DNA from: Rhodoferax ferrireducens
Lineage (GTDB): Bacteria > Pseudomonadota > Gammaproteobacteria > Burkholderiales > Burkholderiaceae_C
Direction: 5' to 3'
Length of the DNA: 64,000 nucleotides
NCBI RefSeq assembly: GCF_003347515.1
Contig: NZ_QEII01000234.1
Span: forward strand, 1-64,000
Positions 53,630 through 62,811 of this stretch are shown here, in pieces. The position numbers were made by a program, and so were the translations under genes. The number at the start of each line of letters is the position of its first letter. Position 1 is the first letter of the stretch. The notes beneath the pieces were generated by a model, which was not told where the DNA came from, ran no database searches, and saw only the letters and a list, made by a program, of their open reading frames with translations.

Positions 53630-55031
53630 TCAACACTCCTGCTGGCGTAAAAGGTGAGTTGGCCGGTGCTACAAAAAGTTCCGCCGTGGCGGTCGGGCTG
53701 GAAGCGAACCAGGCATGAAAATAGCTAGCCCGAATCGGACCGACTTGGTACAGCGCCTCTCCGACGTCTGGCGCCGGTTCGCAGCCGGGTCGCGCCGTAC
53801 GACAACGGGCTGTCATCGGTGTCGCGCAGGTGGAGTAATGAAAAGTGTGGCCGCGCAGCACGCCACCGTCCATCAGCAACTGCTGAGGCCCCAACGCCAC
53901 CAGCCGTTTTTGCATGGTGACGGTTCCGGGCAGTAAACCCCACTGGGCGTGAATCTGGCCATCAACCGTGACCAGTGCATCAAACAGCACCATCATGCCG
54001 CCGCACTCGGCCCAGACCGGTTTGTGTTGCGCCACATGGTTTGCGAGACTGTCCCGCATGGCCGTGTTGGAGGCCAGTCGCGCGGCGTGCAGTTCGGGAT
54101 AACCGCCCGGCAGCCAGACCGCATCACATTCGGGCAGGGCGCTGTCCGCCAGCGGGGAGAAAAACACCAACTCGGCACCCAGCTCCTGCAGGCAGTCCAG
54201 GTTGGCGACGTAGATAAAACAAAAGGCGGCATCGCGGGCAATGGCCACGGTGCGGCCCGCCAGGGGCTGGCTGTTTGACGGCTCGTCGCCCTGCCCCGTC
54301 CCTGGCGCAGTCTGCGCACCAGCATCCATCCCGTTCTCAACAGAAAACGTCACGTCCCAGCGCTTCAGATCAGCCAAGGACATCTGCCCCAGCGGTGTTG
54401 CCGCCAGCGCATCGGCCGCGGCATCGAGTCGATCCAGCGCGTCCACGACCTCGCTGGCCACCGTAAGCCCGAGGTGACGCTCCGGCAAACTCATGGCCGG
54501 GTTGCGCATCAAGACACCCAGCCACTGTTCTGGCTCGCGCACACTTAACCGAAGCATGCCCGCATGGCGTTCGCTTGCCACCCGGTTCGCCAGCACCCCG
54601 GCCCAGGGCAAACCCGGCCGGTAATGCTGCAGGCCAAAAGCCAGCGCGCCAAAGGTACCAGCCATGGCCGACGCGTCAATCACCGCCAGCACCGGCAAAC
54701 CGAAGCGCTGCGCCAGATCGGCGGCACTGGGCTCGCCGTCAAACAAACCCATCACACCCTCGACGATGATCAAGTCCGCCTCTTGAGCGGCCGCAGCCAG
54801 ACGCGCCCGGCAATCGGCCTCGCCCGTCATCCACAAGTCCATCTGGTGCACCGGCGAGCCGCTGGCCAGGGTGTGCCAATACGGGTCCAGAAAATCCGGC
54901 CCGCACTTGAAGACCCGCACGTTGCGGCCTTGACGCGTATGCAAGCGCGCCAGGGCGGCAGCGACGGTGGTCTTGCCCTGACCGGAGGCCGGGGCGGCGA
55001 TGAGAATCGCCGGGCAGTGGGTGAAGGACAT
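53622..55031 (-). CDS. cobB: cobyrinate a,c-diamide synthase
   Basis: The 469-residue CobB/CbiA uses glutamine and ATP to amidate the a and c side chains. N-terminal P-loop LIAAPASGQGKTTVAAALAR, CGPDFLDPYWH and VEGVMGLFDG; C-terminal glutaminase with LPGGYPELHAARLASN, nucleophile Cys in WAECGGMMVLFDAL, and HTFHYS and IRASYFHAWFASS near the end. It starts 10 bases after the btuB stop and overlaps the next gene by eight bases. Confidence 0.96.
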   Translation of the reverse strand: MSFTHCPAILIAAPASGQGKTTVAAALARLHTRQGRNVRVFKCGPDFLDPYWHTLASGSPVHQMDLWMTGEADCRARLAAAAQEADLIIVEGVMGLFDGEPSAADLAQRFGLPVLAVIDASAMAGTFGALAFGLQHYRPGLPWAGVLANRVASERHAGMLRLSVREPEQWLGVLMRNPAMSLPERHLGLTVASEVVDALDRLDAAADALAATPLGQMSLADLKRWDVTFSVENGMDAGAQTAPGTGQGDEPSNSQPLAGRTVAIARDAAFCFIYVANLDCLQELGAELVFFSPLADSALPECDAVWLPGGYPELHAARLASNTAMRDSLANHVAQHKPVWAECGGMMVLFDALVTVDGQIHAQWGLLPGTVTMQKRLVALGPQQLLMDGGVLRGHTFHYSTCATPMTARCRTARPGCEPAPDVGEALYQVGPIRASYFHAWFASSPTATAELFVAPANSPFTPAGVLND

Positions 55032-55041
55032 GGCCCTGCCC

Positions 55042-56883
55042 TTACTTGGGCTGGTAGCGTAAGGTGATGTAGGCGCTACGGCCCGCCTGGTTGTAGCCGT
55101 AGGCGGTCATGTACGCCTTGTCGCCAATATTGTTCACGCGGCCTTCGACGGACCAGTCTTTTGACACCGCGTAATCGGCATGAAGGTCCACCGTTGCATA
55201 GCCGGCCAACGGTTGGGTGTTGGTGGCATTGTCGAATCGGTCCGACGCCGCCAAGACCGATGCGCCCAATTTCCATGCCCCAAGTGCGTAGTCAAAGCCG
55301 GCGGTCAGCTGTTGATCGGCCCGACGCGGGAGCTTCAGGTTATTGGCTTCATTGCGGGCATCGAGCAAGTCCAGCGCCGCCCTGTAGGTGAATGCATCAA
55401 TTTGCCCTTCGTAGGCCAGTGTCCAGCCTTCTATGCGGGCGTAGGGAACATTGGTGACGACCGGCACGGTCGTGATGAAGCCCTTGATGCGATTCACAAA
55501 ATAGGTCAGCTTGACTTCATGGGCACCTGCGTTGTATGCCATGCCCAATTCAGAATTGCGGCCGTACTCCGGTTGCGTGGTGGGGTTGCCCACGAAGAAG
55601 GGCGATACAAAGTAAAGCGTATTGAATGACGGCGCTTTGAACGAGGTGCCATACGAGCCAAAGGCACGCCAGTTGGGGCTGAATTTGAAGCCGTAGCCAG
55701 CCAGACCGGTGGTGGCGTCGCCGAACTGGGACTCCTGGTCGCGCCGCAGATTGAGCTGCCAGCTGTGCGGGCCTGCCGCGCCAGTCAAGCCCGCCAGCCA
55801 CGAATTTGTCGTGCGCTGATCAACGGCATAAACCTGGGTGCCGCTCACCTTTTGGACGACCTGCTCGTAGCCCAGCATGACCTTGCCAAGGGGGGTGCCA
55901 ATTTCGTTCAGCCAGGTCCATTGATCCTGCTGGGTATTGAATTCGGCGGGGTTGGTGCTGGTCCAGCTGGTAGACCGGTCCTCACTGGTGCCAATTGCCA
56001 GGCGCGTCTTCACGTTGGACAGAAGCTGTCCTTCGACACCCAGTCCATACACGCTGGTCACGCTATCCGTACGCGCGTCAAACGCGCCTGGACCATTGTC
56101 AAAATGGCTCACACCGTCCGACTTGAGCACCCGCGCGTCGACTTTCCAGCCTGGCGCGAGTTTCCAGTCGAGGGCCGCGTTGACCGTGTTCTGGGAAAAC
56201 GCATCGTTATCGGCGTTGAAGCCGCCGAAGGCCACAAGCGGGTTGGTCGCCGAAAAGCCTTTTTCGCGCATAGTCTGCAGGCCGATGCTGTAAGTCACCT
56301 CGGCCGTCCCACCCGACAGGCCCGCCGCAACGTCATGCCGATCGTCGCTGCCAACCGTGACGCTGGCATAGGGATGCAAACCTGGCGTGCCTTTGCGCGT
56401 GAAGATCTGGATCACCCCGCCCACCGCGTCACTGCCATACAGGGCAGACGCCGGGCCCTTGAGCACTTCAATGCGTTCTATGCTTTCGAGTGGGATATTG
56501 TCAAAATTAGCCGCGCCCGCCGTGGCTGAGCCATATCGCACACCATCCACCAGCAAAAGTACCTGGCGATTTTCAGAGCCACGAATGGAGACGCTGGAGT
56601 TTTTGCCCAGCCCCCCATTGGCCCACATTTGTACGCCGCTGACGCGGGCGAGCAGCTCTGGCAAGGTGCGCCCGGTGCCGCGTTCAATGTCCTCCCGGCT
56701 GATCACGCTGACATCGCTGATGACGGCATCGGCACGCGACTCGGAACGCGTGGCCGTCACAACTGTTTCCTTGAGTTGCGTCTGCGCGAAAGAGGGGAAG
56801 GCTGCGACCACCGCGAGGGAAAATGTGGACGCACGAAACGACACAAATGCACGTACCTGCACGGAAAAAAAACAAGTTTTCAT
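55042..56883 (-). CDS. btuB: TonB-dependent vitamin B12 receptor
   Basis: The protein is 613 residues from ATG 56883. The signal peptide ends near FAQTQ; the TonB box is probably KETVVTATR, followed by a plug domain (RTLPELLARVSGVQMWANGG, VLLLVDGVRYGSATAG, ALYGSDAVGGVIQIFTRKG) and a beta-barrel ending in aromatic ITLRYQPK. No ribosome binding site fits the ATG well; a TTG at 56898 with GAGGG six bases upstream is a credible alternative. It imports corrinoids across the outer membrane and lies directly behind a cobalamin riboswitch. Confidence 0.94.
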   Translation of the reverse strand: MKTCFFSVQVRAFVSFRASTFSLAVVAAFPSFAQTQLKETVVTATRSESRADAVISDVSVISREDIERGTGRTLPELLARVSGVQMWANGGLGKNSSVSIRGSENRQVLLLVDGVRYGSATAGAANFDNIPLESIERIEVLKGPASALYGSDAVGGVIQIFTRKGTPGLHPYASVTVGSDDRHDVAAGLSGGTAEVTYSIGLQTMREKGFSATNPLVAFGGFNADNDAFSQNTVNAALDWKLAPGWKVDARVLKSDGVSHFDNGPGAFDARTDSVTSVYGLGVEGQLLSNVKTRLAIGTSEDRSTSWTSTNPAEFNTQQDQWTWLNEIGTPLGKVMLGYEQVVQKVSGTQVYAVDQRTTNSWLAGLTGAAGPHSWQLNLRRDQESQFGDATTGLAGYGFKFSPNWRAFGSYGTSFKAPSFNTLYFVSPFFVGNPTTQPEYGRNSELGMAYNAGAHEVKLTYFVNRIKGFITTVPVVTNVPYARIEGWTLAYEGQIDAFTYRAALDLLDARNEANNLKLPRRADQQLTAGFDYALGAWKLGASVLAASDRFDNATNTQPLAGYATVDLHADYAVSKDWSVEGRVNNIGDKAYMTAYGYNQAGRSAYITLRYQPK

Positions 56884-56963
56884 GAGAGAAAATTTCAACA
56901 AATGCCCTCACCGTCGTCCCCGACAGTGCATGAGCGTCACGGCAACACGCAAGCGTGCAACCA

Positions 56964-57179
56964 CCGTGTTGGCCGGTATCCGGGCTGGTGGAAGCAACCT
57001 CCATCGCCTTCCCAAGCGCTTGTTCAAAACACTCAGTGGCCGTGATGGAAGCGGAATCGCGAAGGATTCGTCCACTTACCGTTGCGGGGGCAGCGCAGGT
57101 TAGGTTTGCCGTTGACGGCAATCGCCCTCCTGCTTCCCGTTGAACTGCGGCATGTGAACCACACCGCGAGCACCAACGG
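56964..57179 (-). ncRNA. cobalamin riboswitch upstream of btuB
   Basis: Read on the minus strand, the conserved parts come in order: GGTGTGGTTCACATGCC, ACGGGAAGC, AACCTGCGCTGCCCCCGCAA followed by CGGTAAG, GCCACTG, TGGGAAGGCG, and the B12 box AGCCCGGATACCGGCC. The closing stem CCGTTGG/CCAACACGG (57173-57179 with 56964-56972) pairs the ends. Binding of adenosylcobalamin should turn off btuB and, by read-through, the cob genes. About 80 bases separate it from the btuB start; no clear terminator is seen, so translational control is likely. Confidence 0.93.
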
Positions 57180-57226
57180 GCGGATTCTACCGCCGAATGC
57201 GTTGGGTAACCCTACAATGCAAGGCT

Positions 57227-57457
57227 ATGTCGAACCCCTCTCAAATCGACCAAATTGCCGCACGTGTGGAGCGTTTGCTCCTACGTTACGAGGAGTTGCA
57301 GCGTACCAACGCTTTGCTCAGCGCGCAGGTCGACTCCCTTGCCCAAGAACGCGATTCCCTCAAATCCCGCCTCGGCGCCGCGCGCGCACGCGTCGATGCG
57401 CTGCTGGAACGCTTGCCTGACGCCGTGGCTACCGGTACGCAAAAAGGTAAGGTATGA
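57227..57457 (+). CDS. ZapB-like small coiled-coil protein
   Basis: The protein is 76 residues from ATG 57227, preceded by AAGG. It is almost wholly a coiled coil (IAARVERLLLRYEELQRTNALL, QVDSLAQERDSLKSRL). Position directly before zapA and the coiled-coil form suggest a ZapB/DUF904-type cell division factor. Its stop overlaps the zapA start by four bases. The similarity is by structure and context, not strong sequence identity. Confidence 0.75.
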   Translation: MSNPSQIDQIAARVERLLLRYEELQRTNALLSAQVDSLAQERDSLKSRLGAARARVDALLERLPDAVATGTQKGKV

Positions 57458-57807
57458 AACAACTTGAAGTACAAATCATGGGGCAAAGCTATCTGCTGGG
57501 CTGCCCCGATGGCGGCGATTCCCGCCTGCTGGAAGCCGTCGAACGCGTGGATACCGCCATGTGCAAAATCCGTGATAGTGGCAAAGTCCGGGCCCGTGAC
57601 CGCATTGCCGTACTGGCGGCACTGAATCTGGCTTTTGACCTGGCCGACCAGACACGGCCCTCCGCGCAGGCGACGGCCCACGCGCCCCCGCGCCACTTAC
57701 CAACTGCAGACCCGCACGGCACGCTGCCAGAAAACAACGACCACCTGCTGACCTCTTTGCTGGAACGCCTGGATGTGGCGCTGGGTGACGACGGCCAACT
57801 GATTTGA
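57454..57807 (+). CDS. zapA: cell division protein ZapA
   Basis: The 117-residue protein has the ZapA head domain at the N-terminus (MKQLEVQIMGQSYLLGCPDG, LLEAVERVDTAMCKIRDSGKV, RDRIAVLAALNLAFDLADQ). A longer, poorly ordered C-terminal region follows (about 70-117). ZapA bundles FtsZ filaments at the division site. 6S RNA follows, the usual order in beta- and gammaproteobacteria. Confidence 0.92.
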   Translation: MKQLEVQIMGQSYLLGCPDGGDSRLLEAVERVDTAMCKIRDSGKVRARDRIAVLAALNLAFDLADQTRPSAQATAHAPPRHLPTADPHGTLPENNDHLLTSLLERLDVALGDDGQLI

Positions 57808-57843
57808 ACGAATAATTTTGCTGAAAGCGGGCCCGTCAAGCTC

Positions 57844-57849
57844 TACAAT
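57844..57849 (+). promoter_or_regulatory. -10 box of the 6S RNA gene
   Basis: TACAAT lies seven bases before the expected 6S RNA start. No strong -35 is evident; TTGCTG at 57818 is 20 bases away. Confidence 0.5.
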
Positions 57850-57855
57850 CTTCAT

Positions 57856-58030
57856 TGTCTGCAGTGCTCATCGGGCTTTATATTTCCTTGAACCAATGCT
57901 CTTAGAGCCCGGGCTTGGAACATTGCTGGTCAAGCGTGATCATCTCGCGTTAGATGAACCCAATGTCCAGTTGACCTCGCCCACCTGAACCCCGGTTCAG
58001 GATGCCGGTCCGGTGGCATTTGCAGACACC
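57856..58030 (+). ncRNA. ssrS: 6S RNA
   Basis: The ends TGTCTGCA (57856-57863) and TGCAGACA (58021-58028) form the closing stem, and the arms between them can pair around a central bubble (CGGGCTTTATATTTCC and CTTGAACCAATG on the 5' side; ATGAACCCAATG and GGATGCCGG on the 3' side). It lies directly behind zapA and ends in a run of six Ts. 6S RNA sequesters sigma-70 RNA polymerase in stationary phase. The neighbour usual in many relatives (a 5-formyltetrahydrofolate cyclo-ligase gene) is absent; a permease follows instead. Confidence 0.85.
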
Positions 58031-58046
58031 TTTTTTCTCCCCCTTG

Positions 58047-58865
58047 ATGAACCTTGAACCCCTGCTGATTATTGAGCTGGCCCTACTGGGCCTCGGTACC
58101 GGTTTTTTGGCAGGCTTGCTGGGCATTGGTGGCGGCATGATGATGGTGCCTTTCATAACCATCATCTTGTCCGGGCGTGGGGTGGGACCTGACTTGGCGG
58201 TCAAGATGGCGATCGCCACCTCCATGGCCACGATCATCTTCACCTCGATTTCCAGCGTGCGCGCTCACCACAAGCGCGGCTTGGTGCGCTGGGATCTGGT
58301 CAAAGGTCTGGCGCCCGGCATTGTGCTGGGCGGTGCCGTGGCCAGCCTCGGCGTCTTTGCCATCCTCAAGGGTTCATGGCTGGCCCTGTTTTTTGCCGCC
58401 TTTGTGAGTTTCTCCGCGACCCAAATGTTTCTGAACAAGAAGCCCGCACCGGCCCGGCAGGTGCCCGGCACGGCCGGCCTCGTAGGTGCCGGCGGCGTGA
58501 TCGGTTTTCTTTCAGGGTTGGTGGGTGCCGGCGGTGGTTTTGTGAGTGTGCCCTTCATGACCTGGTGCAACGTGGCCATTCATAACGCGGTGGCGACCTC
58601 TGCTGCGCTCGGGTTTCCGATTGCACTGGCCAACGTGGTAGGTTATGTCATCAGCGGCCAGGGACTGAAGCATCTGCCACCCCATTCGTTTGGCTATATT
58701 TGGCTCCCCGCGCTGGGCGTCATTGCGGTTTGCAGCGTTATGACCGCGCCACTGGGCGCGCGGGCCGCACACCAGCTTCCGGTGAAACAGCTCAAGCGTG
58801 TGTTTGCGAGCATTTTGTACTTGCTGGCGGCCTACATGCTCTACAAAGGTCTTATCAGTTTCTGA
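58047..58865 (+). CDS. TauE/SafE-family sulfite/anion permease
   Basis: The protein is 272 residues from ATG 58047; an in-frame start upstream would lie within 6S RNA. It has about eight hydrophobic segments with the internal repeat typical of the family: GLLGIGGGMMMVPFI in the first half and GLVGAGGGFVSVPFM in the second. It probably exports sulfite or an organosulfur anion, but substrates vary widely. It begins 17 bases after the 6S RNA end. Confidence 0.92.
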   Translation: MNLEPLLIIELALLGLGTGFLAGLLGIGGGMMMVPFITIILSGRGVGPDLAVKMAIATSMATIIFTSISSVRAHHKRGLVRWDLVKGLAPGIVLGGAVASLGVFAILKGSWLALFFAAFVSFSATQMFLNKKPAPARQVPGTAGLVGAGGVIGFLSGLVGAGGGFVSVPFMTWCNVAIHNAVATSAALGFPIALANVVGYVISGQGLKHLPPHSFGYIWLPALGVIAVCSVMTAPLGARAAHQLPVKQLKRVFASILYLLAAYMLYKGLISF

Positions 58866-58868
58866 ACG

Positions 58869-61277
58869 CTATTCTGGCGGCAGGGTCGCCATCAGCACTT
58901 CAAACTCGTCCGCCGGCAGTCCGGGTGAGCACAGGTAGCCTTGAAAAGACTCACAATCCAGGCCCGCAAGGTAGTTTCTTTGCGCAATGGTTTCCACCCC
59001 CTCGGCGACCACTTTCAATTTAAGACCTCGCGCCATGCCAATGGTGGCACTCACAATCGCTCGGTCGCTCTCGTCTTCGGGCAATCCCATGACAAACGAG
59101 CGATCAATCTTGAGCTTGGAGATAGGAAATTTTTTCAAGTAAGCCAGACTGGAGTAACCGGTGCCAAAGTCGTCAATGGACATGACCACGCCGAGTGCTG
59201 CCAGTGCATGCAAGCGACCCAAGGCTTCGTTGGCGTCCTTGACCAGAATGGACTCAGTCAATTCCAGCTCCAGAAGGCGGGGGGCCAGTCCCGCACCTTT
59301 GAGCACCGCAGCGACAATTTCCACAAAATCAGACTGCTGAAACTGCAGCGCTGACACGTTGATCGACACAATCACCGGTGTGCCGCGGTTTTGCCACACC
59401 ACGGCTTGTCGTACAGCCTCCTCCAGCACCCAATTGCCAATGGTAATAATGAAGCCGGACTCTTCTGCCAATGGAATAAACAGCGCCGGCGACACATTGC
59501 CAAGTTCAGCGTCAGACCAGCGAATCAAGGCTTCTGCACCCAACAAGCGGCCGTTGGCAAGGGAAATCTGCGGCTGGTAATGCAGTCGAAACAAACCCCG
59601 CTCCATGGCCTGGCGCATGGCGTGGTCCATCTTCATGCGGGACAGTAAATCGACATTCATCTGCGGCTGATAGAACCGAAAGCTTGCGCGCCCCCGCTCC
59701 TTGACCAAGTACATCGCCGTATCAGCACATTTGATCAACTCATCCAGTGACCTGCCATCTTCGGGATACAAGGCGATACCAATACTGCAGCCCACAGAAA
59801 AACTCAGTTCATCGATCTGAAACGGTCGCCCCATGATGTCAAGGATGCGACGCGCCAACACTTCAGCACCATGGGCGCCAATCTCCTGAAAGAAAATGAC
59901 AAACTCGTCGCCACCGAGTCGGCACAGGGTATCGACGTCACGCAAACACCGCTTGATGCGCTCGGCTACCTCGATCAAAACGCGGTCGCCGAAAGTGTGG
60001 CCCATCGAATCGTTGATATTCTTGAAACGATCAAGGTCAATAAAGAATACCCCAAACTCCGCACCATTTCGCTCGGCCATGCGCAGGGCAAAATCAACCC
60101 GTTGCGAAAGCAACAAGCGGTTGGGCAAACCGGTTAGCACATCGCTGTATGCCAGCTGTTCAATGCGCTTTTGGGCCGCCAGTTCTTCCGTCATGTCTTT
60201 GAAGAAACCTATGGTGTGCGACACAGCTCCCTGTTCATCACGCAACAGGGCCCATGAAACCTGCACGGCGCAATCTGCTCTATTTTTTCTTTTGAGCGAA
60301 ACCTGCCCCTTCCAGAAACCTTCTTCAGCCAACTTCTGCAGGGTACGGGAAATCAACTCGGGGTCATGCGGGTCATGGAACAGTTCGTTGGGCGAAACGC
60401 CTATAAATTGAGCCTGGGGTCTTTTCGTCAGCTGTTCGCATACCGGATTGACGGCAAGGATGACAAAGTCGGGGCCTGTGATAAAGATGGCGTCCAGGCT
60501 CGATTCAAAAACCTTGGCAGCCAAGCGCAGCCTGGACTCGGCATCAATGCTTTGTGTGATGTCCCGAAAGGAAAATACCCGCCCTGTCGGTTGACCTCTG
60601 CTGTATTGTGGTCGTGTCACCCGCTCCAGAACGCGTCCCGAAACAAGTACCAGAACATCGGAGGTTTCCAGTAAGGGGTTGTTGGCGATCTCCAGAAGCC
60701 GCTTCTCATAAGGCACGCAATCCAATACACGGCTCGTAAGGTGTCCATGCAAAGCCTTGTCGTTTCTGTTCAGTAGCAGGTGTTCGGGTACGTCCCACAA
60801 TGCGGCAAAGTGCCGGTTGTAGTTCCGGACGCCGCCATTCAGATCGCTGACCAGAATGCCATCAGCGGTTGACTCAAGTGTGGCACGCAGTTCAGCCACC
60901 AGTCGCTCAAGCTCATCTTCGGCGCTGCGTTGTATGCGCAAATCACGTATGCCCACCACATACACTGCGCGATCAGGCTGGGGCCAAACCCGGCTGACAC
61001 GACGCTCCACCGGCACGGCAATACCATCTGCACCGCGCAACAAGGTTTCCGAGTGAATGCCATCGATAAGACCTGCAGCAATATCTTCCCAGAAAAACTG
61101 GTCTTCCGGCGTGGCGGTTAATTCAATGGCGGGTTTGCCGATCAGATCTGCCGGCGCAAGACCAAGCAAATCACCCGCAGCGCGATTGACCGCGAGAATT
61201 CGCAGGTTGACCGGATCCACCAGCCAGACAGCCTCCAGCAAGCTTTCAATCAAAGGCCCCCAGTCGGAGGGCGTCAA
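58869..61277 (-). CDS. multi-PAS GGDEF-EAL cyclic-di-GMP enzyme
   Basis: The 802-residue protein has three PAS-like modules (about 8-115, 125-245, 250-370; for example LLEAVWLVDPVNLRILAVN, STADGILVSDLNGGVRNYN, SSLDAIFITGPDFVILAVN). A GGDEF domain (about 375-535; [10 protein letters not shown] with an inhibitory-site RDVD before it) and an EAL domain (about 545-795; [25 protein letters not shown]) follow. Both catalytic motifs are intact. Its start overlaps the HD-GYP gene's stop by four bases. No membrane segment is seen. Confidence 0.94.
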   Translation of the reverse strand: MTPSDWGPLIESLLEAVWLVDPVNLRILAVNRAAGDLLGLAPADLIGKPAIELTATPEDQFFWEDIAAGLIDGIHSETLLRGADGIAVPVERRVSRVWPQPDRAVYVVGIRDLRIQRSAEDELERLVAELRATLESTADGILVSDLNGGVRNYNRHFAALWDVPEHLLLNRNDKALHGHLTSRVLDCVPYEKRLLEIANNPLLETSDVLVLVSGRVLERVTRPQYSRGQPTGRVFSFRDITQSIDAESRLRLAAKVFESSLDAIFITGPDFVILAVNPVCEQLTKRPQAQFIGVSPNELFHDPHDPELISRTLQKLAEEGFWKGQVSLKRKNRADCAVQVSWALLRDEQGAVSHTIGFFKDMTEELAAQKRIEQLAYSDVLTGLPNRLLLSQRVDFALRMAERNGAEFGVFFIDLDRFKNINDSMGHTFGDRVLIEVAERIKRCLRDVDTLCRLGGDEFVIFFQEIGAHGAEVLARRILDIMGRPFQIDELSFSVGCSIGIALYPEDGRSLDELIKCADTAMYLVKERGRASFRFYQPQMNVDLLSRMKMDHAMRQAMERGLFRLHYQPQISLANGRLLGAEALIRWSDAELGNVSPALFIPLAEESGFIITIGNWVLEEAVRQAVVWQNRGTPVIVSINVSALQFQQSDFVEIVAAVLKGAGLAPRLLELELTESILVKDANEALGRLHALAALGVVMSIDDFGTGYSSLAYLKKFPISKLKIDRSFVMGLPEDESDRAIVSATIGMARGLKLKVVAEGVETIAQRNYLAGLDCESFQGYLCSPGLPADEFEVLMATLPPE

Positions 61278-62584
61278 ATCCCCACCTCTGCAAGCGGAGG
61301 CTCAATCTCTTGTTCGAAAAAATAACAAACCCGCTGACGGGGCGACAGGTATTCCATGGCGGCCTTAGGCAAACTTGCGGGTTTGAGGCTGCGCCGAATA
61401 CCGATGTTGGGCGCATGCTCAAGATCCAGAATCAGGGCCTCATGCCTTGAAACATGCGGATCATGCACAAGGACTCGGGGTTTCAGCGGGCGTGAAGAAT
61501 TCACTGACACCACGAGAGCGAATCGTTCATCGGCAAGTTGCACGATGGAGCCCGGGGGATACACGCCCATCATGCGAATAAAGGCGCTGAGGGCCACGCC
61601 GTCATAGCGGGTTTTCAGTTGAGCAAAGATGAGCGATAGGGCCTCATGGGGCGTGATGGCGGCAGCGGGACGACTCGGATTGCATAGGTTTTCGTAGCGA
61701 TTCACCAGTGCCAGAATCTTTGCGGGCAGGGACATACCATCCCCCTTGAGTCGGATCGGAAAACCGCTACCGTCAACCAGTTCATGATGCTGGGCGATGG
61801 CCTGCAAAGCGCCCGACGTCAGGTCCATGCGCTTGGCCAAAGTGATACTCTGCCCAACATGATCCTGATATAACTTGTACTCGGACGAAGAAAAATTCTC
61901 TTCCAACCAGCGAACCCTGTCGGGTAACTGAGATTTGCCTATGTCATGCAAAAACGCCGCCATGCCCAGATCGACAAGGTCCGCCTGAGACAAACGGAGA
62001 GCCTTTCCGAGCAGCAATGAAATAATCGTCACGTTAACCGGATGCATGGAGGCTTTGTCCCCCATGCCTTCAGAGAGCAAGCGAATGGCAGAGTCACCCT
62101 CTCCCAGCATCTCGCCGACAACCGTATTTACCAGGCCAAGACACTGCTCCATTGCCTCGCGTGGTTTTGAGCTGACCAGGGCCACAATCAGCTTGTGCTC
62201 ACGAATGGTCTCCGCAAAACGGCGCTCGCACATGGCCATATTTCTTTGCTGCGCAGCGAGCAGGTCACGGCTCTGTTTTCCTGCATGAAGTTCTTCTGAA
62301 TTTGTTTCCTCTATAGCCCGCTTCCCGTCGGCTTCCCCGCTTATGCTGGCCGATTCGGATTCAATAGTCTCTGCACCCGACGATCTATCCGCCAATTCGC
62401 TTTTTCCGGGGACGTAGCGAATGCGCTTGAGCCCGAGCTCCTGAATAACCACAATCTGCTTGTCCGAAGAAATTTTGAAACTGCCTTTGGGAAACGGGTG
62501 CGACATCCACCCCAGCTCAAGCTCAATAAACATGCCAATTTGCAATTGATGGACTTCAATGAATTCGGTCTGAGCTTCGTTCAT
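61274..62584 (-). CDS. HD-GYP cyclic-di-GMP phosphodiesterase with DUF3391 domain
   Basis: The protein is 436 residues from ATG 62584. The N-terminal DUF3391 part (about 8-70; VHQLQIGMFIELELGWMSHPF, LGLKRIRYVPGKS) is followed by a helical linker and an HD-GYP domain (about 180-350; AFLHDIGKSQLPDRVRWLEE, IAQHHELVDGSGFPIRLKG). The GYP tyrosine is Phe here (GFP). It would cleave cyclic-di-GMP. It is translationally coupled to a GGDEF-EAL protein. Confidence 0.92.
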   Translation of the reverse strand: MNEAQTEFIEVHQLQIGMFIELELGWMSHPFPKGSFKISSDKQIVVIQELGLKRIRYVPGKSELADRSSGAETIESESASISGEADGKRAIEETNSEELHAGKQSRDLLAAQQRNMAMCERRFAETIREHKLIVALVSSKPREAMEQCLGLVNTVVGEMLGEGDSAIRLLSEGMGDKASMHPVNVTIISLLLGKALRLSQADLVDLGMAAFLHDIGKSQLPDRVRWLEENFSSSEYKLYQDHVGQSITLAKRMDLTSGALQAIAQHHELVDGSGFPIRLKGDGMSLPAKILALVNRYENLCNPSRPAAAITPHEALSLIFAQLKTRYDGVALSAFIRMMGVYPPGSIVQLADERFALVVSVNSSRPLKPRVLVHDPHVSRHEALILDLEHAPNIGIRRSLKPASLPKAAMEYLSPRQRVCYFFEQEIEPPLAEVGI

Positions 62585-62764
62585 GTGCAATTCAATACGG
62601 AACCCGGGCCTTTCATGGCCGCAAGTGATAAGAGCCTACATATTTTTTATTGCAGACGTTATCATATTAATGTGAGCGAACCGAGGTGGGCCGTCGATAT
62701 GGCTGGAAATTCGAGATACGCGGAGTTTGTAGCCGTTGCAGGGCAAGACATGGATTCACGAATG
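62585..62764. other. non-coding gap upstream of the HD-GYP gene
   Basis: An AT-rich stretch near 62640-62670 (TATTTTTTATTGCAG, TTATCATATTAATG) probably holds the HD-GYP promoter. Nothing else recognisable. Confidence 0.4.
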
Positions 62765-62802
62765 AAAAAAGCCTCTGAATATCTCTACTCAGAGGCTTTT
62801 TT
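62765..62802 (-). terminator. terminator after tRNA-Pro, bidirectional in form
   Basis: An 8-bp stem GCCTCTGA/TCAGAGGC with a ten-base loop is flanked by six As and six Ts. On the minus strand it lies about 10 bases beyond the tRNA. Confidence 0.9.
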
Positions 62803-62811
62803 CGTTCGTAA

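Noticed and set aside
53711-53760. ATAGCTAGCCC-like stretch in cobB resembling the 62-bp element
   Set aside because: It shares only a few core bases, does not align at the fixed spacing of the ten accepted copies, and encodes the conserved CobB motif IRASYFHAWF.
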